Positions 30,601-40,541 are shown, counted from the first letter of the stretch. The stretch: 40,668 nucleotides of DNA from Alphaproteobacteria bacterium (GCA_021296375.1 JAGWAQ010000001.1:1-40668); one strand, 5' to 3'. Notes: generated by a model from the letters alone, not told the origin. Translations and numbers: made by a program.

Positions 30601-30614
30601 TGGAGGACATACCG

Positions 30615-30803
30615 ATGCCGAAGACACCCACCCCCCCGACCAAACCAGCGGCGGCTAAGACAGACGATCCGCGCCCGGGCAAGGGCGGAAGCTATTATTT
30701 TGTAGACGGGAACATGACCCCCTCAGCTCGCCCAGAAACCACCCCCGCCAAAACCGACACCGGCAACACCGACCCCGCCACCACCGACAAAGGAGACGCG
30801 TAA
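30615..30803 (+). CDS. Small Pro/Thr-rich protein, 62 aa
   Basis: A 62-aa low-complexity protein with one conserved-looking core (GKGGSYYFVDGNMTPSA) in an otherwise Pro/Thr/Lys-rich chain. GGAGG precedes the ATG at 30615. The stop overlaps the tube gene's ATG (TAATG). The role is unknown. Confidence 0.6.
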   Translation: MPKTPTPPTKPAAAKTDDPRPGKGGSYYFVDGNMTPSARPETTPAKTDTGNTDPATTDKGDA

Positions 30804-31720
30804 TGGCACCCCCTATTATCTATCGGCTAGGGCTTGTCCTCGCCCGAATCGAAACCACGGAAGGTAATTTCCTGCAGCCGTCCAGCACCGACGCCGTGCT
30901 GTACCAGAACCTGACCATCGAGCCGGTCGCCGGAACATCCATCGATCGCCCCAACGAGCGCGGCGGGCTGGAGACCTATTCCAGCTCACCGGTTGGCACC
31001 CATTCTATTGTCAATTTCAGCGTTGAGCTGGCCGCCAGTGGCACCATCGACACGCCGCCGGCTTTTGCCAACCTGCTGCGTGGGTGCGGCATGTCGGAAA
31101 CCATCACCGCCAACACCCAGGTGCGCTATCGGCTGGCGGATGAGGATTTCGAGAGCCTGTCCCTCGAGCTTTATATTGACGGCATCCGCACCCGCCTGAG
31201 CGGCGCGCGGGGAACCTTCACCTGCTCGATGGACAACAACACCAACCCGATGCTGAATTTCACCTTCACGGGCAGAAAGACCACGCCGATCGACGCCGAC
31301 AATGTCATCACCGATGTCAGCGATTACCAGCGCCCGCTGGTCATCAATTATGACAACACGACCTTCACGCTTGATGGCACCAGCCCGTCATTGGCGGCGC
31401 TGACGATTGACCTCGGCAACACCGTCACCCACCGTGACATGGTCAATCGTGAAGACGTCATCATCACCGATCGTCAATGCGGCGGCTCCGTCACCTTCGA
31501 TATGCCGCCGGTCAGTGACGAGGATTACATCGAAAAATCGCAAGACGGGGATGAGATGGCCTTCAGCCTGAACCACGGCTCGTCCAATGGCGAGCGGGTG
31601 GAATGGACCTGCTCAACAACGCAACTGACTGGTGCCGCCATGCAGAACGGCGACGGCGTGCTGCAGCTGTCGGGCGGGTTGCGCTTCGTCGGCAATTCCC
31701 TGACCCTCACCTTCCGCTAG
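30803..31720 (+). CDS. Major tail tube protein
   Basis: A 305-aa beta-rich protein in the tube position, before the chaperone pair and the tape measure. It has repeated strands (NFSVELAASGTIDTPPAF; LSLELYIDGIRTRLSG; PMLNFTFTGRKTTPID) and a typical DGTSPSLAALTIDLGNTV segment. Hexamer rings of this protein would form the tail tube. The absence of a sheath gene supports a flexible, non-contractile tail. Confidence 0.8.
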   Translation: MAPPIIYRLGLVLARIETTEGNFLQPSSTDAVLYQNLTIEPVAGTSIDRPNERGGLETYSSSPVGTHSIVNFSVELAASGTIDTPPAFANLLRGCGMSETITANTQVRYRLADEDFESLSLELYIDGIRTRLSGARGTFTCSMDNNTNPMLNFTFTGRKTTPIDADNVITDVSDYQRPLVINYDNTTFTLDGTSPSLAALTIDLGNTVTHRDMVNREDVIITDRQCGGSVTFDMPPVSDEDYIEKSQDGDEMAFSLNHGSSNGERVEWTCSTTQLTGAAMQNGDGVLQLSGGLRFVGNSLTLTFR

Positions 31721-31735
31721 AAAAGGAGGCTACCC

Positions 31736-32122
31736 ATGCCATTCCAATTCACCGCCGACGCCACGTTCAAATGGCCCGTCACCATCATCAAGCCGGTGCC
31801 TGACCAGCCGGGCCAGACCACCAGCCATGAGTTCATCGGCGTCTTCAAGCAGCAAATGCAACATGCCCATGACGCGTTGAACGACAGCCTGAACGAGATT
31901 GACCCCCGTTCCCCCACCGCCCTGGAAGAAGCCGCGGCGATCAACCGCGAGTGGTACCGGCAGATCCTCGTCGACTGGGAGGATATCCTTGACGGCGAGG
32001 GCCAGCCCCTGCCCTTCAGCGCGGCAAATCTCGATCTGTTGCTGACGGACCCGGTGGTTGGGCTTTGCATTTCCAAAGCTTATAACGCGTCGCAGAAACA
32101 GGACGCCCAGAAAAAAAACTGA
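31736..32122 (+). CDS. Tail assembly chaperone, G-type
   Basis: A 128-aa protein placed between the tube and tape-measure genes, with helical tail-chaperone composition (AINREWYRQILVDWEDILDG). It ends in a run of eight A residues followed by C and the stop, forming the slippery sequence A-AAA-AAC in its last codons. A fraction of ribosomes should slip -1 to make a longer product. Confidence 0.82.
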   Translation: MPFQFTADATFKWPVTIIKPVPDQPGQTTSHEFIGVFKQQMQHAHDALNDSLNEIDPRSPTALEEAAAINREWYRQILVDWEDILDGEGQPLPFSAANLDLLLTDPVVGLCISKAYNASQKQDAQKKN

Positions 32123-32517
32123 TCGCGCTGGCGCGGCGATGGTTCACCCCATCCCCCGTCAGCAGTGCCGCCGACAGAGAGGATTTGCAAATGCAGGCCG
32201 AGGCCCTGGGCATTGACGCCGCGGCGTTCAAGCGGATGATGCCGCCGGAAGCTGGCGCCCCTGATGGCGCCCCTGATGGCACCCCGCCCGACGTGCTGGA
32301 GGTGCTGCCCGCCAACACCAACGCCGCGTGGCTGTTCCTGACCTGCTCGAGCCAATGGCGGGTGGCGGGCATGTCGGGCCAGCCCATGGGGCTGGACATG
32401 GGGGCGGTGGCCACCATCGCCCGGGCGCGCGACATCCCCCTTGACGCCGACACGCTCGACCGCCTACTGGTGATCGAGCGTGAGGCGCTGCGCTTGATGC
32501 AGAAGGCGGTGGCATGA
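31736..32517 (+). CDS. Frameshifted tail chaperone, GT-type fusion
   Basis: A -1 shift at A-AAA-AAC (32113-32119) gives join(31736..32119, 32119..32517), about 260 aa. The new frame continues without stops (LIALARRWFTPSPVSSAADR) into the ORF starting at 32185. The extension contains the DUF1799-like segment NAAWLFLTCSSQWRVAG and GQPMGLDMGA, which occurs after tail chaperones in many phages. The fusion is needed to load the tape measure. An AGAGG site 8 nt before ATG 32191 also allows separate translation. Confidence 0.8.
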
Positions 32518-34730
32518 CCTACACCATCCAGACCACCATCACCGCCGACACACGGCCCTTTACCCGCGGCACCCGCCGCGCGGAACAGGCGGCGGACAAG
32601 TTCCGCAATCGGCTTGACCAGACCGACCGCAGTGCCCGCAAGGCGGCGGGCGGCATTGGCGCGACGGCGGGCGCGGCGGGGGCGCTGAAGACGGCGATCG
32701 CCGGGCTGAGCTTCGGCCTGCTCCTGCGCCAGACCACCCAGATTACGCGCGGCATCCTCAACACCCGAAAGCAGTTCGAGGATCTGCGCAACACCTTGAC
32801 GGTGCTGTCGGGGGGGGTTCAGCAGGCGGATCGTGACTTTGAATTGATCCGCGACTTTGCCAGCACCACGCAATTCTCAGTGCAGGAACTGGTCCAAGGG
32901 TTCAGCCTGCTCAGGGCGGTGGGGATTGACCCCACCACCGACAGCCTGAAAGGGCTGGGTGAGATCGCGTCAGCGTTTAGTCGTGAATTTGGTGATGTCG
33001 TGCTGGCGGCCATTTCCGGTGAGGCGGAAACCCTCAAAAAGCTCGGCATCACCCTGCGCCGAAATGGCGAAGAAGCTACGCTGATCTACAAGGGCGTCAG
33101 TCAAAACCTTGTTAATGACAATAAGGTGATTACTCAAGCCATTATTGATCTGGGAAATACGGCCTTGACGGGAAGCATCGCGCTTGCCGCCAACTCCATC
33201 AGCACGCTCGAATCAAATGTCGGTGACGCGCGCGAGGGTTTTGAAGAGATGATAGCCACCAGCCGCGGGATGGATGATGCCTGGAAAGAGTTGAATCGCA
33301 CGGTCATAGAATTATTCAATTCTAATGATGAGCTTGCCAAGGCCATTGGTGAAGACCTTGCCGATGCCCTGAATGCCATCACCGACATCCTGAAGTCAGG
33401 CGTTATTCAAAACAGTCTTGCCGAAATTTATGAAACATTGAGCAACATTGCCAGCATTGGCGGCGGCGCCCTAGCTGGCGGTATTCTGGGCAAGCTTTCA
33501 AAGTTTGCTGCGGGCGCGGCGACGGGCGGTGCCAGGGGATCGCGGCTGGGATGGTTGGGTGCCTTGATTGGCGGCACCATCGGGGGAATTTCATCATCTC
33601 GTGATGATGATGATGAATTGTTGCCGTTCGAGTTGCGCCGCATGCTGAAGGTTGCAGAGAAGCGCGCTGAAACACTCAGAGGAGATATTTCAAATGCCGA
33701 ACAACTGCAAGACGCCGGAATAAACCAGCCCAATCTTCCTTCGATGCGCAATCAATTGATGAATATGAATGATCACATCAATCGATTACAGCGTGAAATC
33801 AACATTAGGAGAGCCGCCGAACCTCCCGAACAGGATTATGTTGATCTGGGTTTTGTCAGCCCCCATGACACCGCGGTCGGCTTTGCGCCGCCTGGCATGG
33901 CCCTGCCGACGGAACGGAACATGCAGGAGATTATGGGCCGCAATTTCGGTTCCTATCTTGACGACATCCGCGAGGCCAACCGGCTGGAGCTGATGCGCGC
34001 GCAGGGGCTTGACCACCTGATCGAGCAGGAGGAGGCCATCAACCGCGTCCGCGCCGAGGCGCGTGAGCGCTATGGCGAGAACATCGAGCTGACGAAACTG
34101 CAGGAGGACGCCATCCGCAACCTCATTATCACCCAGCAGCAGCAGCTTGAGCAGATGGAGCTGGTCAGCGCCGGGGCCGACCGGTTTGGTGATGTCGCCA
34201 CACGCAGCTTTGACGCCCTGCTGGACAACACCAAGAGCTTCGCTGACGCCTTCAAATCAATTTTGCGGGACATCGTCCTCGACCTGATCCGCGCCCAGAT
34301 CAGGATGCAGGCGGTGCAGTTTTTCACCGGCCTGTTCGCCCCCGCCCCCGCCTTCACCGACATCGGGGCGGGCGCGGGCGGTGTTGGCGGCGGCTTCACC
34401 AGCATCAACCACTATGGCGGTATGCCCGGCCAGGCGGCCATGCGATACGATGAGGTGCCGACGGTGCTGCGGCGTGACGAAGAGGTGCTGAACACCTCCG
34501 ACCCCCGCCACCGCCGCAATCGCGGCATGAGCGGCGGCATGAGCGGTGGTGGCGCCACCTATAACCTTGACCTCGCCGTTTACGGGGAGGCCAGCGAAGC
34601 GCAGGTGGAGGGCGCCGTGGCCCGCGCCATGAGCGCGGCAGTGCCGGGCATCATTCGGGCATCGGCTGACATCACCCGTGGTGAGCTGATCGAGGACAGT
34701 ATCGACGGCAGCAACAACGGAGGGTTCTAA
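32514..34730 (+). CDS. Tape measure protein, 738 aa
   Basis: A 738-aa helical protein with hydrophobic stretches near 55-70 and about 308-355 (GGALAGGILGKLSKFAAGAA; WLGALIGGTIGG). It starts with TTITADTRPFTRGTRRAEQA, a common tape-measure opening. The start overlaps the GT stop (ATGA). By the usual rule of roughly 0.15 nm per residue, the tail would be about 110 nm long. Confidence 0.88.
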   Translation: MTYTIQTTITADTRPFTRGTRRAEQAADKFRNRLDQTDRSARKAAGGIGATAGAAGALKTAIAGLSFGLLLRQTTQITRGILNTRKQFEDLRNTLTVLSGGVQQADRDFELIRDFASTTQFSVQELVQGFSLLRAVGIDPTTDSLKGLGEIASAFSREFGDVVLAAISGEAETLKKLGITLRRNGEEATLIYKGVSQNLVNDNKVITQAIIDLGNTALTGSIALAANSISTLESNVGDAREGFEEMIATSRGMDDAWKELNRTVIELFNSNDELAKAIGEDLADALNAITDILKSGVIQNSLAEIYETLSNIASIGGGALAGGILGKLSKFAAGAATGGARGSRLGWLGALIGGTIGGISSSRDDDDELLPFELRRMLKVAEKRAETLRGDISNAEQLQDAGINQPNLPSMRNQLMNMNDHINRLQREINIRRAAEPPEQDYVDLGFVSPHDTAVGFAPPGMALPTERNMQEIMGRNFGSYLDDIREANRLELMRAQGLDHLIEQEEAINRVRAEARERYGENIELTKLQEDAIRNLIITQQQQLEQMELVSAGADRFGDVATRSFDALLDNTKSFADAFKSILRDIVLDLIRAQIRMQAVQFFTGLFAPAPAFTDIGAGAGGVGGGFTSINHYGGMPGQAAMRYDEVPTVLRRDEEVLNTSDPRHRRNRGMSGGMSGGGATYNLDLAVYGEASEAQVEGAVARAMSAAVPGIIRASADITRGELIEDSIDGSNNGGF

Positions 34731-35338
34731 TGGCTAACATCACCTGGCCTTCTGAATTGCCGCCGCCGATGTCCATGGAGTTCCAGCCGGAGGTCAGCCG
34801 CGAGAGCTTCACCAGCCCCTTCACGGGGTCGGTGCAACGGCAGGAAAACTACCGCCGCTGGACCGCCCGCATGAGCTGGCCCCTCCTGACCGCCGCCGAA
34901 GCGCGGGTGATGGACGGGCTGATCGAGGACATCAGCGGGGACAACGCCCTGCTTCTGCCGTTGTTTCATCGCGACCAGCCGCAATCGGGCATCACCGCCC
35001 ATCCCGGCGGTATTGTGGACAGCTCCACCCGTTTGAACCTCGGGGGGTTGCCGCACAACCACGTCAGCGCCCTGACCCGCGGCGATTTCATCACCGTCGT
35101 CGATGGCGACAATTACCTCCTTAACCGCGTCGCCGCCAATGTCGATAGCGACGGGATTGGTGACGCCTTTGTCGACCTGACGCGGCCCCTGCGACTCAAT
35201 ATCGTCGGTGATACTATTTTAACGATCATCAACAGCCCGGTCTGCCGCATGCAGGTGGTGGACCGCAATGGCTACAAGATCACCACGCGCCTCGGCGGCG
35301 CGACCAGCGCCCAGCTGACATTGCGGGAGGTCTGGTGA
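34730..35338 (+). CDS. Minor tail protein, distal tail region
   Basis: A beta-rich 202-aa protein directly after the tape measure, where the distal tail protein sits in siphophages. It overlaps both neighbours (TAATG at its start, ATG overlap at its end). Family not confirmed. Confidence 0.65.
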   Translation: MANITWPSELPPPMSMEFQPEVSRESFTSPFTGSVQRQENYRRWTARMSWPLLTAAEARVMDGLIEDISGDNALLLPLFHRDQPQSGITAHPGGIVDSSTRLNLGGLPHNHVSALTRGDFITVVDGDNYLLNRVAANVDSDGIGDAFVDLTRPLRLNIVGDTILTIINSPVCRMQVVDRNGYKITTRLGGATSAQLTLREVW

Positions 35339-35904
35339 TGACCTTACCGGTGAGCGACAGCTTCAAGAACAGGGTGGCGGAGCCTGAAATCCAATCCTTC
35401 ATTGCCGTCTATCTCGATTTCGAAAGCGGCGGCGTATGGGTCAGCACCGCTTCACGCGAGATACACCTGCCCGCCGATGGCGACATCCCCGCCGTCACCC
35501 CCATCCCCCTGGGCAACGCCATGAGCGTCGGGCGGCTCAACAACAAGGGCGACGCCCTGACCCAGAAGGTCGCGCTGACGGTGGAAGGCGTGACGGGAAC
35601 CATGGTGGGGCTGGCCCTGACGGAAAACATCAAGGGCCGTTACGCCTATTTCCAGCAAGTGCTGATCAATCATCACGGGCTGCTGGCGCGCGGCGATCTG
35701 TTTGTCGGAGTGATGGAAACCATCCAGGTGATCGCCGGTGAGCAGGGCGCGGTGCGGATCAACATCGGCGACTGGCTGTCGGGGTTTGGCACCGCCAGCA
35801 ATCTGAGCTATTCCGACGCCGACCAGCAGGTGCTGCGGGCGGGTGACACCGTCTTCGCCGGGGCTGAGGACTTTGGCGACATGGCGGTGAATTGGGGGCG
35901 GTGA
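35335..35904 (+). CDS. Minor tail protein, baseplate
   Basis: A 189-aa protein with beta pattern (VALTVEGVTGTMVGLALTEN; GLLARGDLFVGVMETIQVIA) similar in layout to DUF2163-type tail proteins of alphaproteobacterial phages and GTAs. It precedes an NlpC/P60-like gene and the tail tip, matching the usual order. The family is uncertain. Confidence 0.6.
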   Translation: MMTLPVSDSFKNRVAEPEIQSFIAVYLDFESGGVWVSTASREIHLPADGDIPAVTPIPLGNAMSVGRLNNKGDALTQKVALTVEGVTGTMVGLALTENIKGRYAYFQQVLINHHGLLARGDLFVGVMETIQVIAGEQGAVRINIGDWLSGFGTASNLSYSDADQQVLRAGDTVFAGAEDFGDMAVNWGR

Positions 35905-36371
35905 TGGACGTTAAAACGGCCCTTAAATGTTATGTGAAAGGCATTCAGGCGCAGCCTTATGAAGTGGGGCGGCACGACTGCCTGACCCTGATTGCCGGCT
36001 GGCTCAATTTTATTGAACCCGGGCGCGTCGACCTGCCGGCCTACGCGACGGTGGAAGAGGTCATGGCGGCGGCGGCGGCGCGCTATGACACCAAGCTGGC
36101 GCGGGTGATGCAGATGTGCTGGTGGGAGGACGTCACCTTTGGGATGACGCTTATCCAGCGCCTTGATGACGCCCGGCCCGGTGACGTCGCCCTTGTAAAA
36201 CTTGACGGGGTGAATCTTGACGGGGTCCAGATGGAGAGCCACCAGCCGCTTGATTACGTCACCGCCATCATGGCCTTCACCCCCCGCCACGCTTTTGTGA
36301 TGACCGATGGCGGCTTGAGCCAGATCGCCGTCACCTCCATCTTCAGGGGAAAGCGACCATATGGGCGGTAA
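35904..36371 (+). CDS. NlpC/P60-like tail protein (DUF6950 type)
   Basis: The segment VGRHDCLTLIAGWLNF carries the catalytic-type Cys of NlpC/P60-related tail peptidases, and a later HAFVMTDGG holds a possible His partner. These proteins sit before the tip protein and help DNA entry by trimming peptidoglycan or act as structural parts. The ATG at 35904 overlaps the previous stop (TGATG). Confidence 0.7.
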   Translation: MDVKTALKCYVKGIQAQPYEVGRHDCLTLIAGWLNFIEPGRVDLPAYATVEEVMAAAAARYDTKLARVMQMCWWEDVTFGMTLIQRLDDARPGDVALVKLDGVNLDGVQMESHQPLDYVTAIMAFTPRHAFVMTDGGLSQIAVTSIFRGKRPYGR

Positions 36372-39300
36372 TTTCAACACAAGGGCCATCCTGTCCATCG
36401 GCGTCGCCGTCGGCGTCGGCTACCTGACCGGCGGGCTGGGCATTGCCGCCGCTGGCTCATTCTGGGCGACCTCCGCGGGGGCGGCGGTGTTCTATGGCGG
36501 GCTGGCCACCGCCGCCGTCCTGCTGGCCCCGAAACTGCCGCAACCCCCCGCCTTTAATGACCCCGGGCGTGAGCTGGGGTTGAACTCCGGCGCGCAATAC
36601 CGCCGGATTGTCTATGGCCGCATGCGCGTGCCGCTGACCGCCACCTTCATCGACGCCGATGGTGCCAATAATTCCACCCTCGTCCAGGTCTTCCCCATCG
36701 CTGACGGCCCCATCGAGGGCGCGGCGATCTGGTTTGATGACGCGATTTATACGGAACATGACGGCACCGCCGACGTGCGCATCACCCGCGGGCGGTTCAA
36801 CGTGACGGCCGACACTGCCTTGACCGCCGCCAGCCGTGACATTGACTGGTCGGCGACGCGGATCGGCGCCGGTGTCGCCCTGGCCTTCATCGAACTGGAA
36901 TATGACCGTGATGATTTCGCGGGCGGCATCCCCCGCCTGACGGCGGTGGTTGACGGCGCGCTTTTGTGGGACCCCCGCGACACCGGCATCGTCATCACCG
37001 GCGCGAGCGGCAACGTCATCACCACCGCCACCCCCCATCTGCTGGCCGTCGGCGCCATCGTCTGGCTGTCGGGCCACGCCGATTGGGGGCGATATGAGGT
37101 CGTCGCCGTCGCCAGCCAAACAACGCTGGAGCTGATGGGGCTGGACGGCCAGCGCGTCCAGCCGGGGAGCGGCGCTATCTATTTAATGCACTGGAGCAAT
37201 AACGCCGCGATGTGCATCCTTGATCAGGTCATCCGCGCCGCCCGCGGCAAACCCGATTGGGTGATGCTCAGCAAAATGATCGACATTCCCAGCTTTGAGA
37301 CCGCCGCCGACATTTGTGATGAATACGTCACGCTTGCCGACACCACCCAGCAGCGCCGCTACACCGTCGATGGCGTCGTCAGCTCTGCCGAGGCCCCGGG
37401 GGAGGCCCTGCGCGACATGCTGGCGGCCTGCGGCGGCATGCTGGTGCGGCGGGCGGGCGCGCTGGCGCTGGTGGCAGGGGCGGGACGTGACGCCGAGGTG
37501 ACGATCACCGAAGACGACATCATCGGCGATGTCGCCGTCAACCGCTTTGTCCCGAAATCATCGCTTTTCAATGCCATCAACGGCACCATCTCGGCGGCGG
37601 AAAAGGACTGGGCCGCCACCGTCACCCCGCTGGTGGCAAACGCCACCTACGCCGCCGAGGACGGCGGGCAGATCATCTTCAAGCAGGACCTGCGATTCGT
37701 CACCGACATCACCCGCGCCCAGCGGCTCCACAAGATCGCCCTCGAAAAACACCGCCAGACCATCACCGTGCAACTGCCCGTTAAGCCCAAGCTCGGCTGG
37801 CTGACCCCCGGCGATGTCGTCAACCTGACGATCGACCGATTCACTTGGGACGCCAAGCCCTTTATGGTGACGGCGGTGGATTCGGGGCCGCATAATGAGG
37901 CCAAGCTGACCCTCACCGAACACACGGCGGCGGTCTATGACTGGAACGCCGGTGAGGAAACCACCATCGATCTGGCCCCGAACATTTCGATTCCGGACCC
38001 CACTATGACCTTGCCGGTAACAGGGCTGGTGGTAACGGCGGGTGATGACGAGATCGAACAATTCCAGGACGGCACCACCGTGCTGCGCATCAGGGCGTCA
38101 TGGGTGGTGCCGGCTGATGGCTACGTCGAGCGCATCGAAATCCAGTGGCAGGGCGCTGGTGAGACGAGCTGGAACAGCCGCATCGTCAGCGCGGCGGTGA
38201 CGGAAAGCTACATCACCAACCCAATCGCTGGCGCGGATTACGCCGTCAGGGTGCGGGCGATTAATGTCTTCGGCGCGGCGTCGGCATGGGTGCAGGCCAG
38301 CGTTAACGTCTTGAACGAGGCGGGGCCGCCTGACGCGCCCTCAGCCCTCACTGTCATTCGCCAGCGCGCCGACGGCGTCGACATCCTGATTGGCGGCACC
38401 ACCGCCCGCGACCTGAGCCACTACGAGCTGCGCTACACCGTCGCGCAATTGGGCGAGACCCCCGCCGCCATCACCAGTGAGGGGGACTGGACCGCCGCCG
38501 CCGTGCTGGAACGCCGCTCCGCCGTGCCGGTGATCGCAGGGCAGGACTGGGCCGCCACGGTTTTCCCGCCCGGGACGGGGAATTACCGCATTTACGCCCG
38601 CGCTGTCGACCGCACGGGCAACCTGAGCGCCATCAGCGCCAACGCCAGCGACACCACGGCATTTCTCGACCAATCGGGCATCGTCGCCTACCAGGCGCGC
38701 GGCAGGGGCGTCGGCTGGGACGGCGTCAGCTGGACCAACATGATCAACGGCGCCGACAACCTGCTGCTGCCGTTAGCTGGAATTATTGCAAGCAGCGTCG
38801 AGCAATCAAATCAGATTTTTGATGTCGACATCTGGAATGATTCTGATGACTGGCTGTTAACCCCGACTTTAAGTGAAAGTGTCGTCACGATGCCGGAAAT
38901 CGAGCTGGACAGCCAGATCGACGCGACATTACGGTTTGACACTGACCTCTTTTACCCTCCTGACCGGGCGGTGGCGATCGAACCGCTTATTCAGCGCCAG
39001 TTCCGCCAGCGTCATGACGGCACCTGGTCGGCCTGGGCGGACATGGCCCTGACCCAGGCGATTTGCGCCGACAGGGTGCAGGTCCGTGTTAAAATCCTCC
39101 ATGACACGGCGGGCGACCCCCGCCGCAGCTTCGGGCTGAGCCGCGCCTCGGCGGCCGTAACCGTCTTTACCACATCAACCCCGCCCGCCACCGCCACGGT
39201 GGCCGTGGCGGCCACAGGGGTGGTGATCACCTTCCCCCAAACATTTATTCAACCGCCACTCGTCACCGCCAATGTCACCAGCGTCGCTAGCGGCTCGATT

Positions 39301-39426
39301 GATGACTACGAGGTGGCGGGCCTCGGCACCGCCACCACCACCGGCGTGACGTTATACATCCGCCATAAATCCACCCAGACCCTGACCACCGGCTCATTGC
39401 AGTTCGAGGCAACGGGGCTGATCTAA
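36361..39426 (+). CDS. Tail tip / host specificity protein (J-like)
   Basis: A 1021-aa protein with the J-type order. A hydrophobic N terminus (GVAVGVGYLTGGLGIAAAGS) is followed by a hub region (SGAQYRRIVYGRMRVPLTAT; YTVDGVVSSAEAPGEALRDM). Fibronectin-type modules lie near 540-760 (YVERIEIQWQGAGETSWNSR; ADYAVRVRAINVFGAASAW), and a C-terminal beta part ends in LTTGSLQFEATGLI. It would form the tail tip and contact the receptor. It overlaps the previous gene by 11 nt. Confidence 0.88.
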   Translation: MGGNFNTRAILSIGVAVGVGYLTGGLGIAAAGSFWATSAGAAVFYGGLATAAVLLAPKLPQPPAFNDPGRELGLNSGAQYRRIVYGRMRVPLTATFIDADGANNSTLVQVFPIADGPIEGAAIWFDDAIYTEHDGTADVRITRGRFNVTADTALTAASRDIDWSATRIGAGVALAFIELEYDRDDFAGGIPRLTAVVDGALLWDPRDTGIVITGASGNVITTATPHLLAVGAIVWLSGHADWGRYEVVAVASQTTLELMGLDGQRVQPGSGAIYLMHWSNNAAMCILDQVIRAARGKPDWVMLSKMIDIPSFETAADICDEYVTLADTTQQRRYTVDGVVSSAEAPGEALRDMLAACGGMLVRRAGALALVAGAGRDAEVTITEDDIIGDVAVNRFVPKSSLFNAINGTISAAEKDWAATVTPLVANATYAAEDGGQIIFKQDLRFVTDITRAQRLHKIALEKHRQTITVQLPVKPKLGWLTPGDVVNLTIDRFTWDAKPFMVTAVDSGPHNEAKLTLTEHTAAVYDWNAGEETTIDLAPNISIPDPTMTLPVTGLVVTAGDDEIEQFQDGTTVLRIRASWVVPADGYVERIEIQWQGAGETSWNSRIVSAAVTESYITNPIAGADYAVRVRAINVFGAASAWVQASVNVLNEAGPPDAPSALTVIRQRADGVDILIGGTTARDLSHYELRYTVAQLGETPAAITSEGDWTAAAVLERRSAVPVIAGQDWAATVFPPGTGNYRIYARAVDRTGNLSAISANASDTTAFLDQSGIVAYQARGRGVGWDGVSWTNMINGADNLLLPLAGIIASSVEQSNQIFDVDIWNDSDDWLLTPTLSESVVTMPEIELDSQIDATLRFDTDLFYPPDRAVAIEPLIQRQFRQRHDGTWSAWADMALTQAICADRVQVRVKILHDTAGDPRRSFGLSRASAAVTVFTTSTPPATATVAVAATGVVITFPQTFIQPPLVTANVTSVASGSIDDYEVAGLGTATTTGVTLYIRHKSTQTLTTGSLQFEATGLI

Positions 39427-39440
39427 GAAAGGAAACCGTC

Positions 39441-40448
39441 ATGGCATTTAGCAATTTGATCCTCGGCCTGATCATCGAAAATCAGGGAAGTGCGAGTAAT
39501 ACATTTCCGGAAATTCACGCTTTGAGTGACCCCGCGTCAGACGTCGTCGAGGTGGCCACCGCCGTCCACGCCCTCTTCGATTTCATGAATCAGCACATGA
39601 CCAATAGCGCCTTTGATGAGGGGGTCTGGGACGGCGATCGATTCAGCATCACCACCACTGATCTTGACGACGCGCCGGTAGGTGTCGCCGGTTACGCAAC
39701 ATCGGCATCCAATACTCCTGTCAGCGGCGATGACGGGTTGGTCATCACCCACCACGCCGACGGCGCGTTACATCAATTCGCCCTTGCAGATAACGCCTGC
39801 CGAATGTTCTGGCGTTGCGCTGTTCACAGCAACCAGTCTTACGGTGACTGGATTGAAATTCCCCAGCCCGCCACCCAGGCACAGGCCGAGGCAGGAACCG
39901 CCGGTGACGGCGTTTACATGACCCCGCAACGGGTGGCGCAGGCCATCGCCGCGCTGGCCTATCGCGGGGAAACACGGTGGATCACCGCATCAGGAAATCA
40001 AACCGTAACCATCCCTGATGGTTGCACCGTCATTGAAATTGAGGCGTCCGGTGGCGGCGGCGGCGGCGGTGGTGATGGCGGCACCGGGGCGTTCAATGGC
40101 ACAACTGGCGGAACCACCACAGTCACTATTACGGGTCAAACAAACATTTCCGCGTTGGGGGGAAATCCGGGCATGGCGGTGGGGAACAACCACCATGGCC
40201 AAGGGCAAAGGGGCGGCTCAACTGGTGGAACCGTGATAGATCGCGGGGGCGCGCCAGGTGGCGGCGGCGCAGTGAATAGCGGGGTTACAAAAATGGACGG
40301 TGGAACCGCTGACCTTGTTGTCAAAAGGTTCAATCGCGGCAGCTTAGCCAGCTTTACTGTTTTTGTTGGTGCTGGCGGCGCTGGCGCGGCTTCGACTAAT
40401 GCGGGCGCGGCAGGAGCCAAGGGTTTCGTCAAAGTGACGTTCCTTTAA
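39441..40448 (+). CDS. Glycine-rich tail fibre / adhesin
   Basis: The N-terminal part has the tail-fibre motif AQAEAGTAGDGVYMTPQRVA. The last 130 residues are rich in glycine runs (GGGGGGGGDGGTGAFNGTTG; GGTVIDRGGAPGGGGAVNSG), like the receptor-binding tips of S16/T2 gp38 adhesins, which fold as polyglycine-II sheets. It is the last gene of the tail operon and the likely host-range determinant. AAAGGAAACCGTC precedes the ATG. Confidence 0.8.
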   Translation: MAFSNLILGLIIENQGSASNTFPEIHALSDPASDVVEVATAVHALFDFMNQHMTNSAFDEGVWDGDRFSITTTDLDDAPVGVAGYATSASNTPVSGDDGLVITHHADGALHQFALADNACRMFWRCAVHSNQSYGDWIEIPQPATQAQAEAGTAGDGVYMTPQRVAQAIAALAYRGETRWITASGNQTVTIPDGCTVIEIEASGGGGGGGGDGGTGAFNGTTGGTTTVTITGQTNISALGGNPGMAVGNNHHGQGQRGGSTGGTVIDRGGAPGGGGAVNSGVTKMDGGTADLVVKRFNRGSLASFTVFVGAGGAGAASTNAGAAGAKGFVKVTFL

Positions 40449-40512
40449 TCTGCCATCAAACAGTGATTAATGAGGGTTTGACGAGGCGTTAAACAATGCC
40501 TAAAAAAAGGGT

Positions 40513-40537
40513 CACTTTTTGAAAAAGTGCGTTTTTT
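40513..40537 (+). terminator. Palindrome/terminator near right end
   Basis: CACTTTTT-G-AAAAAGTG is a perfect 8-bp palindrome, followed by CG and six T residues. It lies after the last gene and before the right-end transposase sites. It may end the tail operon transcript or be an end-structure element. Confidence 0.5.
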
Positions 40538-40541
40538 GAAA

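Noticed and set aside
32185-32517. T-type chaperone ORF as a fully separate gene
   Set aside because: The in-frame -1 slippery site explains it better; separate translation from 32191 remains possible and is noted in the feature.
38857-38872. TTAA-TTAA pair in the tail tip gene
   Set aside because: The spacing is N8, not N7; the similar pair near 35911 is also N8.
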